In this document: piece after piece, positions 8,285 through 16,205 of the stretch
How the letters are laid out: each line of letters starts with the position of its first letter
Numbering within the stretch: position 1 is the first letter of the stretch
Assembly (NCBI GenBank): GCA_963803425.1
Contig: CAWDMA010000002.1
Location: 124,001 to 188,000, forward strand
DNA from: DASPWW01 sp963803425
GTDB lineage: Bacteria; Actinomycetota; Thermoleophilia; Solirubrobacterales; 70-9
Direction: 5' to 3'
Length of the DNA stretch: 64,000 nt
Notes under the pieces: generated by a model
Seen by the model: the letters and a program-made list of their open reading frames with translations, nothing else
What the model was told of the DNA's origin: nothing
Databases searched by the model: none
Position numbers and translations under genes: made by a program

Positions 8285-8860
8285 ATGGAAGCCAAGGCGA
8301 ACACCGACAAGGCCGACTGGGCGCCGTTCCCGTACCTCGACTCCCAGGACGTGATCTCCGTGCAGCGGGGGCCGGAGCCGGGCGGGATCGGCGGCGCCTA
8401 CCGCGCCTTCGGCGAGACCCTGCGCGGGATGCGGACCGTGTTCGGGCGGCTCGTCGAGGGCCCGGTGACGATCCAGTACCCGGAGGAGAAGACCCCCGTG
8501 TACCCGCGCTTCCGCGGCCGCCACAAGCTGCACCGGTTCGAGGACACCGGGCTGGAGAAGTGCGTGGGGTGCTCCCTGTGCGCCGCCGCCTGCCCCGCGG
8601 ACTGCATCCGCGTGGTCGCCGCGGAGAACGCCCCCGACCATCGCGTCTCCGCCGGCGAGCGGTACGCCGAGGTGTACGAGATCAACCTGAGCCGGTGCAT
8701 CTTCTGCGGCTACTGCGAGGTGGCATGCCCGTTCGACGCGATCACGATGGGACACGAGTACGAGCTCTCCGACTACCACCGCTCCGACCTGATCTTCACC
8801 AAGGAGATGCTGCTCGCGGAGCCGCTGGAGAAGGCGCCGCTGCGCAGCGAAGGCGAGTAG
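8285..8860 (+). CDS. nuoI: NADH-quinone oxidoreductase subunit I
   Basis: A 191-aa ferredoxin-like subunit carrying two 4Fe-4S clusters (N6a/N6b). Both motifs are complete: CVGCSLCAAACP and CIFCGYCEVACP. ATG 8285 is preferred over TTG 8267, because the TTG lies inside the palindrome at 8258-8273. The N-terminal segment has the GMRTVFGRLVEGPVTIQYPEEK stretch usual for NuoI. This is the last gene of the first nuo block; two hairpins follow, and then genes on the opposite strand. Confidence 0.96.
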   Translation: MEAKANTDKADWAPFPYLDSQDVISVQRGPEPGGIGGAYRAFGETLRGMRTVFGRLVEGPVTIQYPEEKTPVYPRFRGRHKLHRFEDTGLEKCVGCSLCAAACPADCIRVVAAENAPDHRVSAGERYAEVYEINLSRCIFCGYCEVACPFDAITMGHEYELSDYHRSDLIFTKEMLLAEPLEKAPLRSEGE

Positions 8861-8886
8861 GCGCCCCCGCGGGCCCGAGGTCGAGC

Positions 8887-8922
8887 GCAGCATCGGCCGG
8901 GCTCAGGGGCGTCGGATGCTGC
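8887..8922. other. Stem-loop downstream of nuoI
   Basis: Arms gcagcatc (8887-8894) and gatgctgc (8915-8922) are perfectly complementary around a 20-base loop. It lies directly before the tighter hairpin at 8926-8946 in the convergent gap after nuoI, so it may contribute to transcript-end formation. Confidence 0.4.
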
Positions 8923-8925
8923 ACT

Positions 8926-8946
8926 CGGCCGCACGGGATGCGGCCG
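8926..8946. terminator. Probable bidirectional terminator hairpin after nuoI
   Basis: An 8-bp perfect stem, cggccgca (8926-8933) and tgcggccg (8939-8946), with a 5-base loop, sits between nuoI (+) and the convergent lipoprotein gene (-), whose stop is at 8948. There is no T-run, which is common for GC-rich actinobacterial terminators. Confidence 0.55.
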
Positions 8947-8947
8947 G

Positions 8948-9283
8948 CTATTCCTTCGGCAGGCAGGCGGGCTGGTCGGCGGCCGGAACCTCGCCCTTGG
9001 GGCAGGGGTTGTTGCCCTGGCCCTCGGCCACGCATCCACCAGCGCCCTGCGAGTAGATCTGGCCCTGCGGGCAGTCGTAGGTGGTGACCGCGGTCCCGCC
9101 GGGGGTCGTCTTGGTGGTCGTGGTCGCCGGCGCCACCGTCTGGGTGCCCGTAGTGGTACCGCCGCCCGACGACTCGACCGTCGTGCTCGTCACGGTGGTG
9201 GTGTCGTCACCGCCGCCGCAGCCGGCGCCGGCCAGCGCCGCTCCGAGGGCGAGTGCAGCGATCAGGGGAATCAGTGTGCGCAC
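8948..9283 (-). CDS. Small secreted lipoprotein-like protein, unknown function
   Basis: A 111-aa protein starting at GTG 9283 with MRTLIPLIAALALGAALAGAGCGGG: a basic start, a hydrophobic helix and a cysteine at about residue 22 that fits a loose lipobox. A Thr/Gly-rich spacer follows, then a cysteine-containing region (DCPQGQIYS, GGCVAEG, NPCPKG, QPACLPKE) that could form disulfides outside the cell. The start is supported by a TAGGTT box 7 nt upstream. It lies downstream of the esterase and monooxygenase on the same strand but has its own promoter-like box. The function is not recognised. Confidence 0.7.
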   Translation of the reverse strand: MRTLIPLIAALALGAALAGAGCGGGDDTTTVTSTTVESSGGGTTTGTQTVAPATTTTKTTPGGTAVTTYDCPQGQIYSQGAGGCVAEGQGNNPCPKGEVPAADQPACLPKE

Positions 9284-9290
9284 CGGCAAG

Positions 9291-9296
9291 AACCTA
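9291..9296 (-). promoter_or_regulatory. -10-like box (TAGGTT) of the lipoprotein gene
   Basis: On the minus strand TAGGTT ends 7 nt before the GTG start at 9283, the spacing expected for a leaderless transcript. No clear -35 element was seen. Confidence 0.4.
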
Positions 9297-10284
9297 TCGG
9301 ATCGCCGGAGCGCTGCGCTGATCGTGCCCGCACCGCGCGGCGATGAACGCGCCGAGGCGCTGCACGGCGGGGGCCGCGTCGGGGAAGAAGGCCGGAAGGG
9401 TCTGGAAGTCGTGGCACAGGCCATCGCGCAGGTCGAGCTCGGTGGGAACCCCGGACGCCGCGAGCCGCGCGGCGACCCGCACGGAGTCCGAGGCGACCAT
9501 GTCCTCGGTGCACGACTGGATCAGGGTCGCCGGCAGCCCCGCGAGGTCCGCGTACAGGGGCGAGGCGCGCGGATCGTCGGCGGCGAGGCTCCCCCGGTAC
9601 TGATCCGCCGACAGCCGCAGCCACGACAGCCGCAGGATCGGATCCGCACGCGCCTTCGTCGTGATCGTCTCGCCGGACAGGGTGAGGTCGGTCCACGGCG
9701 ACACCAGCGCCAGCGCCGCGGGCCCGGGGAGACCGGCGCCGCGGATCGCGACCGCGGTCGCGAGCGCCAACCCGCCGCCCGCCGAGTCGCCCGCGATCGC
9801 GATCCGCTCCGGCGCGGCGCCGGAATCGAGCAGCCACCGGTAGGCGGCGACGCGTCCTCGATCGCGGCCGGGCAGGGGTGCTCGGGAGCGCGCGCCGGTA
9901 GTCGAGCGCGAACACCGTCGCCGACGCGGCGAGCGCGACCGCCGAGGTGATCGCCCGGTACTCGAAGGGGGTGTGCAGCGTGTAGGCGCCGCCGTGCAGG
10001 TACAGGACCGCGGGCGGGTCGGGACGCGAGCTCCCCATCAGCCGCTCCGCCGGACGTCCGCCGGCGTCCACGTCAGCCCGCGGCGCCGGGCGAAGGGGCG
10101 GGTTCGCGCGGGCGCTGTGCCGGAACCATGCCCGCTGGGCGCGGACCGGAAGCGGCGGCCCCGACGGCGCCCGGATCGTGATCCGCAGGATCGCCCGCGA
10201 CACGGTCATCCGGAGCCGCTCGGCGCGGCTGCGGGCCGGGTTCAGCCTGCGGACGACGGGCGTGCCGGCGGTCGCGTCAGCCAC
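9294..10284 (-). CDS. Alpha/beta hydrolase (HSL-family esterase), frameshifted
   Basis: A hormone-sensitive-lipase-type carboxylesterase. The N-terminal frame from GTG 10284 shows the oxyanion-hole motif LYLHGGAY and ends in FALDYRRA. The C-terminal frame contains the nucleophile motif GDSAGGG, VSPWTDL, the acidic residue region SCTEDM and the histidine in GLCHDF. The two parts are separated by two single-base shifts near 9890 and 9850, in the usual APEHPxPAAxED region. Protein conservation on both sides suggests sequence error, but a real pseudogene cannot be excluded. Its start overlaps the end of the monooxygenase gene, so the two form an operon. Confidence 0.8.
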
Positions 10285-11800
10285 GCACCGGCGCGGGTTG
10301 GCGCTGGGGCGCGTCGAGCGTGTACGCGCCGGGTGCGACCCGCGCGGTGCGCCTCCGGTACTCCCGCCACAACCACGGCCACTGGCTCGGGTCGTTCCCG
10401 TTCTCGTCCACGTACCAGCTCGTGCAGCCGGAGTGCCAGACCGTGTCGCGGAGCGCGGCCCGCAGCTCGTGATCGAACTCGTCGACCGTCGCGCGGTTCA
10501 CCTCGATCCGGCGCGCGTCGGCTCGCTCCAGCTCCTCGAGCGCCGCGAGCACGTGCGCCATCCCGGACTCGATCGTGTGGATCACGGAGCCGCTGCCGCC
10601 GTTCGTGTTCGGCCCGTACAGCAGGAACATGTTCGGGAATCCCGGGACGCTGAGGCCGAGGTACGCGCGCGGGACCTTCGCCCACTCGTCCGTCAGCGCC
10701 CGCCCCTCCACCCCGGCCACCTGCATCGGGGCCACGAAGCCGTGGGTGGAGAATCCGGTCGCGAGCACCATTGCGTCGGCGGGTCGCTCGGCGCCGTCCT
10801 CCGTGCGAACTCCGGACGGTGTGACGGCCGCGATCCGGTCGGTGACCAGCTCCACGTTCGGCTCCGTCAGGGTCGGGTACCAGTCGTCGGTGATCATCAC
10901 CCGCTTGCAGCCGAGTTCGTCGGTCGGGGTCACCTTGCCGCGCAGCTCGGGGTCCTCGATCGCCCTGTTGATCTGGCGCCGCCCCAGGGCGCGGAACGGA
11001 CCGAGCATCCAGCGGTGATGGGTCATCGCGGCGGTCGCCAGCTCCTGGAACGCGAAGTTCGCCTCCCGGTCGAGCCGTTGCAGCGCCGGGAAGCGCTCCA
11101 GGATCCGCTTCGCGCGCTCGCTGTACGCGAAGTCCATCCGCGGGAACGTCCAACCCGGGGAGCGCTGGTACACGTCGAGGCGCTCGACGATCGGCTGGAT
11201 CGCCGGGACCACCTGGATCGCGCTGCAGCCCGTGCCCACCACCGCCACCCGCTTCCCGCTGAGGTCGACGTCGTGGCGCCACTCGGCGGTGTGGAAGGCG
11301 GGGCCGTCGAAGCTCTCCAGACCGTCGATCGGAGGGACGGAGGGAACCGAGAGCTGGCCGCACGCGGTGATCAGGACGTTCGCCTGGTGCGATCCGGCGC
11401 TCGTCTCGAGCATCCACCGGCAGCCGTCCTCGTCCCAGCGGGCGGCGGTCACCTCGGTGGACGTGCGGACGCGGTCGAGGACGCCGTACCGACCGGCGGC
11501 GTCCTCGACGTAGCGCTGGATCTCGGCCTGGGGCGCGTACCGGCGCGACCACCGCGGGTTCGGCTCGAACGAGAACTCGTACAGGTGCGAGGGCACGTCG
11601 CACGCCGCTCCGGGATAGGTGTTGTGGTGCCACACGCCGCCCACCCGCTCGCCCCGCTCGAACACCGTCACGTTCTCGTACCCCGCCCGCGCGAGCATCA
11701 CGGCGGCGCCCACGCCGCCGAAGCCGCCGCCCACGACCGCGATCGACCGGGAACGCGGTGGACTCGGGCGCGGGCCGTCGGTGGCCGGCTGCGGCGCCAT
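10277..11800 (-). CDS. Flavin-containing monooxygenase, Baeyer-Villiger type
   Basis: A 507-aa FAD/NADPH-dependent monooxygenase. It has an N-terminal FAD Rossmann motif VVGGGFGGVG, the Baeyer-Villiger fingerprint FxGxxxHxxxW as FDGPAFHTAEW at about residue 150, and a second dinucleotide motif VVGTGCSAIQ. Such enzymes insert oxygen next to a ketone to give esters or lactones. The downstream overlapping esterase would be a natural partner to hydrolyse the product. ATG 11800 is chosen because it follows a TAAGGT box by 8 nt. The substrate cannot be inferred. Confidence 0.88.
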   Translation of the reverse strand: MAPQPATDGPRPSPPRSRSIAVVGGGFGGVGAAVMLARAGYENVTVFERGERVGGVWHHNTYPGAACDVPSHLYEFSFEPNPRWSRRYAPQAEIQRYVEDAAGRYGVLDRVRTSTEVTAARWDEDGCRWMLETSAGSHQANVLITACGQLSVPSVPPIDGLESFDGPAFHTAEWRHDVDLSGKRVAVVGTGCSAIQVVPAIQPIVERLDVYQRSPGWTFPRMDFAYSERAKRILERFPALQRLDREANFAFQELATAAMTHHRWMLGPFRALGRRQINRAIEDPELRGKVTPTDELGCKRVMITDDWYPTLTEPNVELVTDRIAAVTPSGVRTEDGAERPADAMVLATGFSTHGFVAPMQVAGVEGRALTDEWAKVPRAYLGLSVPGFPNMFLLYGPNTNGGSGSVIHTIESGMAHVLAALEELERADARRIEVNRATVDEFDHELRAALRDTVWHSGCTSWYVDENGNDPSQWPWLWREYRRRTARVAPGAYTLDAPQRQPAPVRG

Positions 11801-11808
11801 CAATCTGG

Positions 11809-11814
11809 ACCTTA
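11809..11814 (-). promoter_or_regulatory. -10-like box (TAAGGT) of the monooxygenase-esterase operon
   Basis: TAAGGT on the minus strand lies 8 nt upstream of ATG 11800. It shares the short gap with the divergent nuoJ promoter box at 11855-11860. Confidence 0.4.
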
Positions 11815-11854
11815 CCGGCGCCCCACCGGGGAGAGGAGCCGCGGCGCGCACGAA

Positions 11855-11860
11855 TAGGAT
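11855..11860 (+). promoter_or_regulatory. -10-like box (TAGGAT) of nuoJKLMN
   Basis: TAGGAT is followed by 6 nt and then the GTG start of nuoJ, consistent with a leaderless transcript. It would give the second nuo block independent transcription after the inverted three-gene insertion. Confidence 0.5.
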
Positions 11861-11866
11861 GCCCGC

Positions 11867-12385
11867 GTGGTTCAGGTCGCCTTCTTCGCGGGCGCGATCG
11901 GCGCCCTCGGGGGCGCGGTCGCGGTGATCGCGCTGCGCAACCCGTTCTACTGCGTGCTGGCGCTGGTCGTGCACCTCGTCTCGCTCGCCGGGCTGTTCCT
12001 GCTCCTGTACGCGGAGTTCATCGCGGCCGCGCAGATCGTCGTGTACGCGGGCGCGGTGATGGTCCTGTACGTGTTCGTGGCCGCGTACGTGGGCGGCGTC
12101 GAGGAGCCGCTGTGGGAGCCGATCCCCGGCCAGCGCTTCCTGGCGCCGCTGCTCGCCGGGGCGCTGTTCATCGAGCTCTCGATCGCGATCCTGGGGACCG
12201 CGCTGAAGGCGCTCGAGTCCGAGGGCCCCACGATCGGGGACAGCTTCGGCTCGCCGTCCTCGATCGGAGAGCTGCTCCTGGAGAAGTTCCTGATCCCGTT
12301 CGAGGCGGCCTCGATGCTGCTTCTGATCGCCGCGGTGGGAGCCGTCGTCCTCGCCGGAAGGAGGGAGGCGCCCGGTGGCGGTTGA
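11867..12385 (+). CDS. nuoJ: NADH-quinone oxidoreductase subunit J
   Basis: A 172-aa membrane-arm subunit with five hydrophobic helices. The conserved segment RNPFYCVLAL in helix 2 and AEFIAAAQIVVYAGAVMVLY in helix 3 identify it; the latter is the pi-bulge region of NuoJ. The start is GTG 11867, just after a TAGGAT box. The last 11 bases overlap the start of nuoK, and the end of nuoJ carries the ribosome-binding site for nuoK. Confidence 0.95.
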   Translation: MVQVAFFAGAIGALGGAVAVIALRNPFYCVLALVVHLVSLAGLFLLLYAEFIAAAQIVVYAGAVMVLYVFVAAYVGGVEEPLWEPIPGQRFLAPLLAGALFIELSIAILGTALKALESEGPTIGDSFGSPSSIGELLLEKFLIPFEAASMLLLIAAVGAVVLAGRREAPGGG

Positions 12386-12674
12386 GTGGTACCTGGTGCT
12401 CTCTGCGCTGCTGTTCTCGATCGGCGTAGCGGGGGTGCTGATCCGACGCAGCCCGCTGGTGATCCTGCTGTGCCTGGAGCTGATGCTGAACGGCGCCAAC
12501 CTGGCGCTGCTCGCGTTCAGCCGCAGCGCCGGGAACGAGGACGGTCAGGTGTTCGCGCTGGTCGTGATGGTGGTCGCCGCGTGCGAGGTCGTGATCGGGC
12601 TCGGCCTGATCGTCGCGATGTACCGTCGCCGCATCCCGCTGAACGTCGACGACCTGCGGGAGCTCCGCGGATGA
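12375..12674 (+). CDS. nuoK: NADH-quinone oxidoreductase subunit K
   Basis: A 99-aa three-helix proton-pumping subunit. The buried glutamates are present in LLCLELMLNGANLAL and in VVAACEVVIGLG, and the length is typical. GTG 12375 follows a purine-rich GGAAGGAGGGAGG stretch at 12356-12368. The TGA overlaps the ATG of a 22-codon mini-ORF that leads to nuoL. Confidence 0.96.
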   Translation: MAVEWYLVLSALLFSIGVAGVLIRRSPLVILLCLELMLNGANLALLAFSRSAGNEDGQVFALVVMVVAACEVVIGLGLIVAMYRRRIPLNVDDLRELRG

Positions 12675-12739
12675 CGGCGTACGGGCTCAGCCGGGACCGC
12701 GCGACAGCGGACGCGAAGCGGAGCATGTCGCGGGCATGA
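12671..12739 (+). CDS. 22-codon mini-ORF bridging nuoK and nuoL
   Basis: ATG 12671 overlaps the nuoK stop (ATGA), and the TGA at 12737-12739 overlaps the nuoL ATG (again ATGA). The encoded peptide (MTAYGLSRDRATADAKRSM plus SRA) has no recognisable domain. Half of it is made by the fourth copy of the nuo palindromic repeat, read in a different frame from nuoD and nuoE. nuoL has no visible Shine-Dalgarno sequence, so this ORF may serve to couple translation from nuoK to nuoL rather than make a functional peptide. It could also be chance. Confidence 0.35.
   Translation: MTAYGLSRDRATADAKRSMSRA
12700..12732 (+). repeat. Palindromic repeat, nuoK-nuoL copy
   Basis: The same core cggacgcgaagcggag is enclosed by different but still perfectly complementary arms, cgcgaca (12700-12706) and tgtcgcg (12726-12732). 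Conserved core plus changed, compensating arms argue for selection on the RNA or DNA hairpin. Confidence 0.75.
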
Positions 12740-14742
12740 CTCCCACCACATTCGCCTGGTTCGTGATCGCGCTCCCGCTCGCCGGGAGCATCGTGATCGG
12801 GCTCGGATACCGGTGGTGGCCCGGCAAGACGGCGGGCTGGATCGGCACCGGCACGATCGCACTCGCGTTCGGGTGCGCGGTCGTCTCGGTGGTATCGCTG
12901 CTCGATCGGCCCGAGCAGTCGCGCGAGCTGACCTCGTCGCTGTACCAGTACGCGTCGGCCGCCGGGCTGAAGATCGAGCTCGGGATCCTGGTCGACCCGC
13001 TGTCGCTGTTCATGACCCTGGTGATCACCGGGGTGTCGACGATGATCCACCTGTACTCGGTCGGCTACATGTGGACCGACAAGGGGTACGCGCGCTACTT
13101 CTCGTACCTCAACTTCTTCGTCTTCTCGATGCTGCTGCTCGTGCTCGCGGGCAACTTCGTGCTGCTGATCGTCGGGTGGGCGTTCGTCGGGTACGCCTCC
13201 TACGCGCTGATCAGCTTCTGGTACCGGCGCCACACCGCGACCGCCGCGGGGATGAAGGCGTTCGTGATCAACGTGGTCGGCGACATCGGGCTCGTGCTCG
13301 CGGCGTTCTTCATCTTCCGGGAGCTGGGCACGTTCGACTTCCTGTCGGCCTTCGACAAGGCGCCGGACACCTTCACCCAGAACGAGGGCGTGCTGGTGCT
13401 GATCTGCCTGCTGCTGCTGGTCGGCGCGTTCGCGAAGTCGGCGCAGCTCCCCCTCCACACCTGGCTTCCGGACGCGATGGAGGGCCCGACGCCGGTGTCG
13501 TCGCTGATCCACGCAGCGACGATGGTGACGGCCGGCGTGTACCTGATCGCCCGCACGCACGCCTTCTTCGTGCTGGCGCCGACCGCCGCCAACATCTCCG
13601 CGTTCATGGGGCTGGCGACGCTCCTGTTCGCCGCCTCGGTGGCGCTCGTCGTCACGGACATCAAGCGGGCGATCGCGTACTCGACGATCAGCCAGATCGG
13701 GTACATGATCGTCGGCGTCTCGATCGGCGGCTACGCGGCGGGGATGTTCCACCTGATGAGCCATGCCTTCTTCAAGGCGCTCCTGTTCATGAGCGCCGGC
13801 TCGGTGATCTCCGCGATGGCCGGGATCCAGGACATGGACCGGATGAGCGGGTTCCGGAAGGCGCTCCCGCTCACGTTCCCGCTGATGACGATCGGCGCGC
13901 TGGCGCTGGCGGCGTTCCCGCTCACCGCCGGGTTCTTCTCCAAGGACGAGATCCTCGGGTTCGCGGAAGCACGCGGCGGGATCTACTGGATCATCGTGAT
14001 CGGCGGGTATCTCGGTGCGTTCATGACCGCGGTGTACTCGTTCCGGATCATCTTCCGCGTCTTCTTCGGCCAGCCCTGCAAGGAGGCGCGCTCTCTGGAG
14101 AAGGGGAAGGCCTACCACGCCGACCCGGTCAACCCGGCGACCGGGGAGAAGGAGGACACCGACGTCGGCTACCCCGGCAAGCACTGGTTCGCCGAGCGGA
14201 CGTGGACGATGGCCGCGGCGATGTCGGTGCTTGCGTTCGGGGCGATGTTCGGCGGCTACATCCAGGTCCCCGGCGTCGACGAGCTGGTCACCTCGCTGCT
14301 CACCCCGACGTTCGAGAACTCGCCGCTGTTCGAGGACGTCCACGAGTCGGTCTCGGCGGCATGGGTCGGGCTCGGGGTCGGCGGCGCGCTCTCGATCCTC
14401 GGGATCGGGCTCGCCTACTACCTGTGGGTGCTGCGACCGGGAACGACCGCGCGGATGATCGAGCGAATGCGCGCGCTGCACGCCTTCCTCGTCAACAAGT
14501 GGTACTTCGACGAGGCGCAGGACGCGCTGATCTACCGGCCGGTGGTCGCCGCGGGGGCGTTCTTCAGCACGGTGTTCGAGCGCTGGGTCGTGCAGGGCAT
14601 CGTCTCGGGGACGGTCGACGCCGTCCGCGGCGCCGGCGGGGTCGTCCGCGGCGCCCAGTCGGGGTTCGTGCGCTTCTACGCCCTCTTCCTGATCGCCGGG
14701 TTCGCCGGGCTCGGCCTGTACTTCCTGATCGCGAGCACGTGA
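12736..14742 (+). CDS. nuoL: NADH-quinone oxidoreductase subunit L
   Basis: A 668-aa antiporter-like proton-pumping subunit at the distal end of the membrane arm. Recognisable features are STMIHLYSVGYM, GWAFVGYASYALISFW, the key helix segment AKSAQLPLHTWLPDAMEGPTPVS, and SLIHAATMVTAGVYLIAR. About 15 hydrophobic segments are visible, including the long C-terminal lateral helix region. It starts at ATG 12736, the nearest in-frame ATG, coupled to the mini-ORF. It overlaps nuoM by one base (TGATG). Confidence 0.96.
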   Translation: MTPTTFAWFVIALPLAGSIVIGLGYRWWPGKTAGWIGTGTIALAFGCAVVSVVSLLDRPEQSRELTSSLYQYASAAGLKIELGILVDPLSLFMTLVITGVSTMIHLYSVGYMWTDKGYARYFSYLNFFVFSMLLLVLAGNFVLLIVGWAFVGYASYALISFWYRRHTATAAGMKAFVINVVGDIGLVLAAFFIFRELGTFDFLSAFDKAPDTFTQNEGVLVLICLLLLVGAFAKSAQLPLHTWLPDAMEGPTPVSSLIHAATMVTAGVYLIARTHAFFVLAPTAANISAFMGLATLLFAASVALVVTDIKRAIAYSTISQIGYMIVGVSIGGYAAGMFHLMSHAFFKALLFMSAGSVISAMAGIQDMDRMSGFRKALPLTFPLMTIGALALAAFPLTAGFFSKDEILGFAEARGGIYWIIVIGGYLGAFMTAVYSFRIIFRVFFGQPCKEARSLEKGKAYHADPVNPATGEKEDTDVGYPGKHWFAERTWTMAAAMSVLAFGAMFGGYIQVPGVDELVTSLLTPTFENSPLFEDVHESVSAAWVGLGVGGALSILGIGLAYYLWVLRPGTTARMIERMRALHAFLVNKWYFDEAQDALIYRPVVAAGAFFSTVFERWVVQGIVSGTVDAVRGAGGVVRGAQSGFVRFYALFLIAGFAGLGLYFLIAST

Positions 14743-16205
14743 TGCTGAACTTCCTGCTCTGGGTTCCGGTCGTCGTGGGGCTGCTGTGCTTCATCGTCCC
14801 GTCGCGGTGGGTCCGAGCGGTCCCGGTGGCCGGCGCGCTCGCCGTGCTGGTGCTGGCGATCGTCGTCGTCGCCGGGTTCGACCCCGGCGCGGGGATGCAG
14901 TACGTCGTGGACGAGGAGTGGATCCCCGATCTCGGGGTGAGCTACTCGCTCGGCGTGGACGGGCTGAGCGTGTTCCTCGTCCTGCTCACGACCGTGCTTT
15001 GGACCGCGTCCACCCTGTACTCGGCGCTGCGGCCGCCCGAGCAGGGCACCCGCAACTACTTCTTCATGCTGGGGCTGGCGGAAACCGGGGTCCTGGGCGC
15101 GTTCCTCGCCCAGGACCTGCTCCTGTTCGTGCTCTTCTTCGACCTGATGCTGGTCCCGTTCTTCCTGATGATCGGGACCTGGGGGAAGGGCGACCGGGTC
15201 GCCGCGACCCTGAAGATGATGGTGTACACGCTGGTCGGCTCGCTGCTGATGCTGGTCGCGGCGATCGCCACCGCGATCCTGGTCTCCGACCAGACCGGCG
15301 AGCTCACGTTCTCGATGTCCGAGCTGCAGGCGAACGTGCTCCCGGAGGGGAGCCAGGACTGGATCTTCTGGTTCTTCGCGGCGGCGTTCCTGGTGAAGAT
15401 GCCGGCCTTCCTCGTCCACGGGTGGATGCCGGACGCCTACCGGGCGGCGCCGATCCCGGTGGTCGCGGTGCTGTCGGGCGTGCTGTCGAAGGTGGGCGCG
15501 TACGGGTTCCTGCGGATCGCGCTGCCGACGTTCCCGGACGCGGTCGACCAGTTCCAGATCTTCCTGCTGGTGATCGCGGTCGCCGGGATCCTGTACGGAG
15601 GAGCGATGGCGTTCACCCAGACGAACGTGCGGCTGGTCGCCGGGTTCTCGTCGCTGTCCCAGCTCGGGTTCATCACGCTGGGGATCTTCGCCCTGCGCCC
15701 CGACGGGTCGGACGGCGCGGTCCTGCAGATGGTCAACCACGGGCTCGTCGTCGCGCCCGTGTTCCTGATCATGGGGCTGCTGGCGGAGCGGGCCGGGAGC
15801 GAGGACCTGCGCGAGATGGGAGGACAGGCGTTCCGCGCGCCGATCCTCGCCGCGATGTTCCTGATCGTGACGCTGGCTACGCTCGCGATGCCGGGATCGG
15901 CGAACTTCGTCGGCGAGTTCTACATCCTGATCGGGATCTTCCAGTCCGAGATCGCGTTCGCGTTCATCGCGATCGTCGGGGTCGCGTTCGCGGCCTACTA
16001 CGCGATCCGCCTGTACCAGCGGACGATGCACGGCAGCCTCCCCGACGGAGTGGGCTCGCGCGAGATCTCGGTCACCGACGGGCTCGTGATCGCGCCGCTG
16101 GTGGCGTGCATCCTGGCGCTGGCGCTGTACCCCGGGTTCGTGCTGGAGCGGAGCGAGGACGCCGTGCAGCAGTCGCTCGTCCCTCAGAGGGTGGCCGAGA
16201 AGTGA
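14742..16205 (+). CDS. nuoM: NADH-quinone oxidoreductase subunit M
   Basis: A 487-aa antiporter-like subunit of complex I with 13-14 hydrophobic helices. Identifying stretches are YSLGVDGLSVFLVLLTT, FDLMLVPFFLMIGTWG, the lysine-bearing FLVKMPAFLVHGWMPDAYR, and FSSLSQLGFITLG. ATG 14742 overlaps the nuoL stop and the gene ends GTGA, which gives the nuoN start. Length is normal. Confidence 0.96.
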   Translation: MLNFLLWVPVVVGLLCFIVPSRWVRAVPVAGALAVLVLAIVVVAGFDPGAGMQYVVDEEWIPDLGVSYSLGVDGLSVFLVLLTTVLWTASTLYSALRPPEQGTRNYFFMLGLAETGVLGAFLAQDLLLFVLFFDLMLVPFFLMIGTWGKGDRVAATLKMMVYTLVGSLLMLVAAIATAILVSDQTGELTFSMSELQANVLPEGSQDWIFWFFAAAFLVKMPAFLVHGWMPDAYRAAPIPVVAVLSGVLSKVGAYGFLRIALPTFPDAVDQFQIFLLVIAVAGILYGGAMAFTQTNVRLVAGFSSLSQLGFITLGIFALRPDGSDGAVLQMVNHGLVVAPVFLIMGLLAERAGSEDLREMGGQAFRAPILAAMFLIVTLATLAMPGSANFVGEFYILIGIFQSEIAFAFIAIVGVAFAAYYAIRLYQRTMHGSLPDGVGSREISVTDGLVIAPLVACILALALYPGFVLERSEDAVQQSLVPQRVAEK

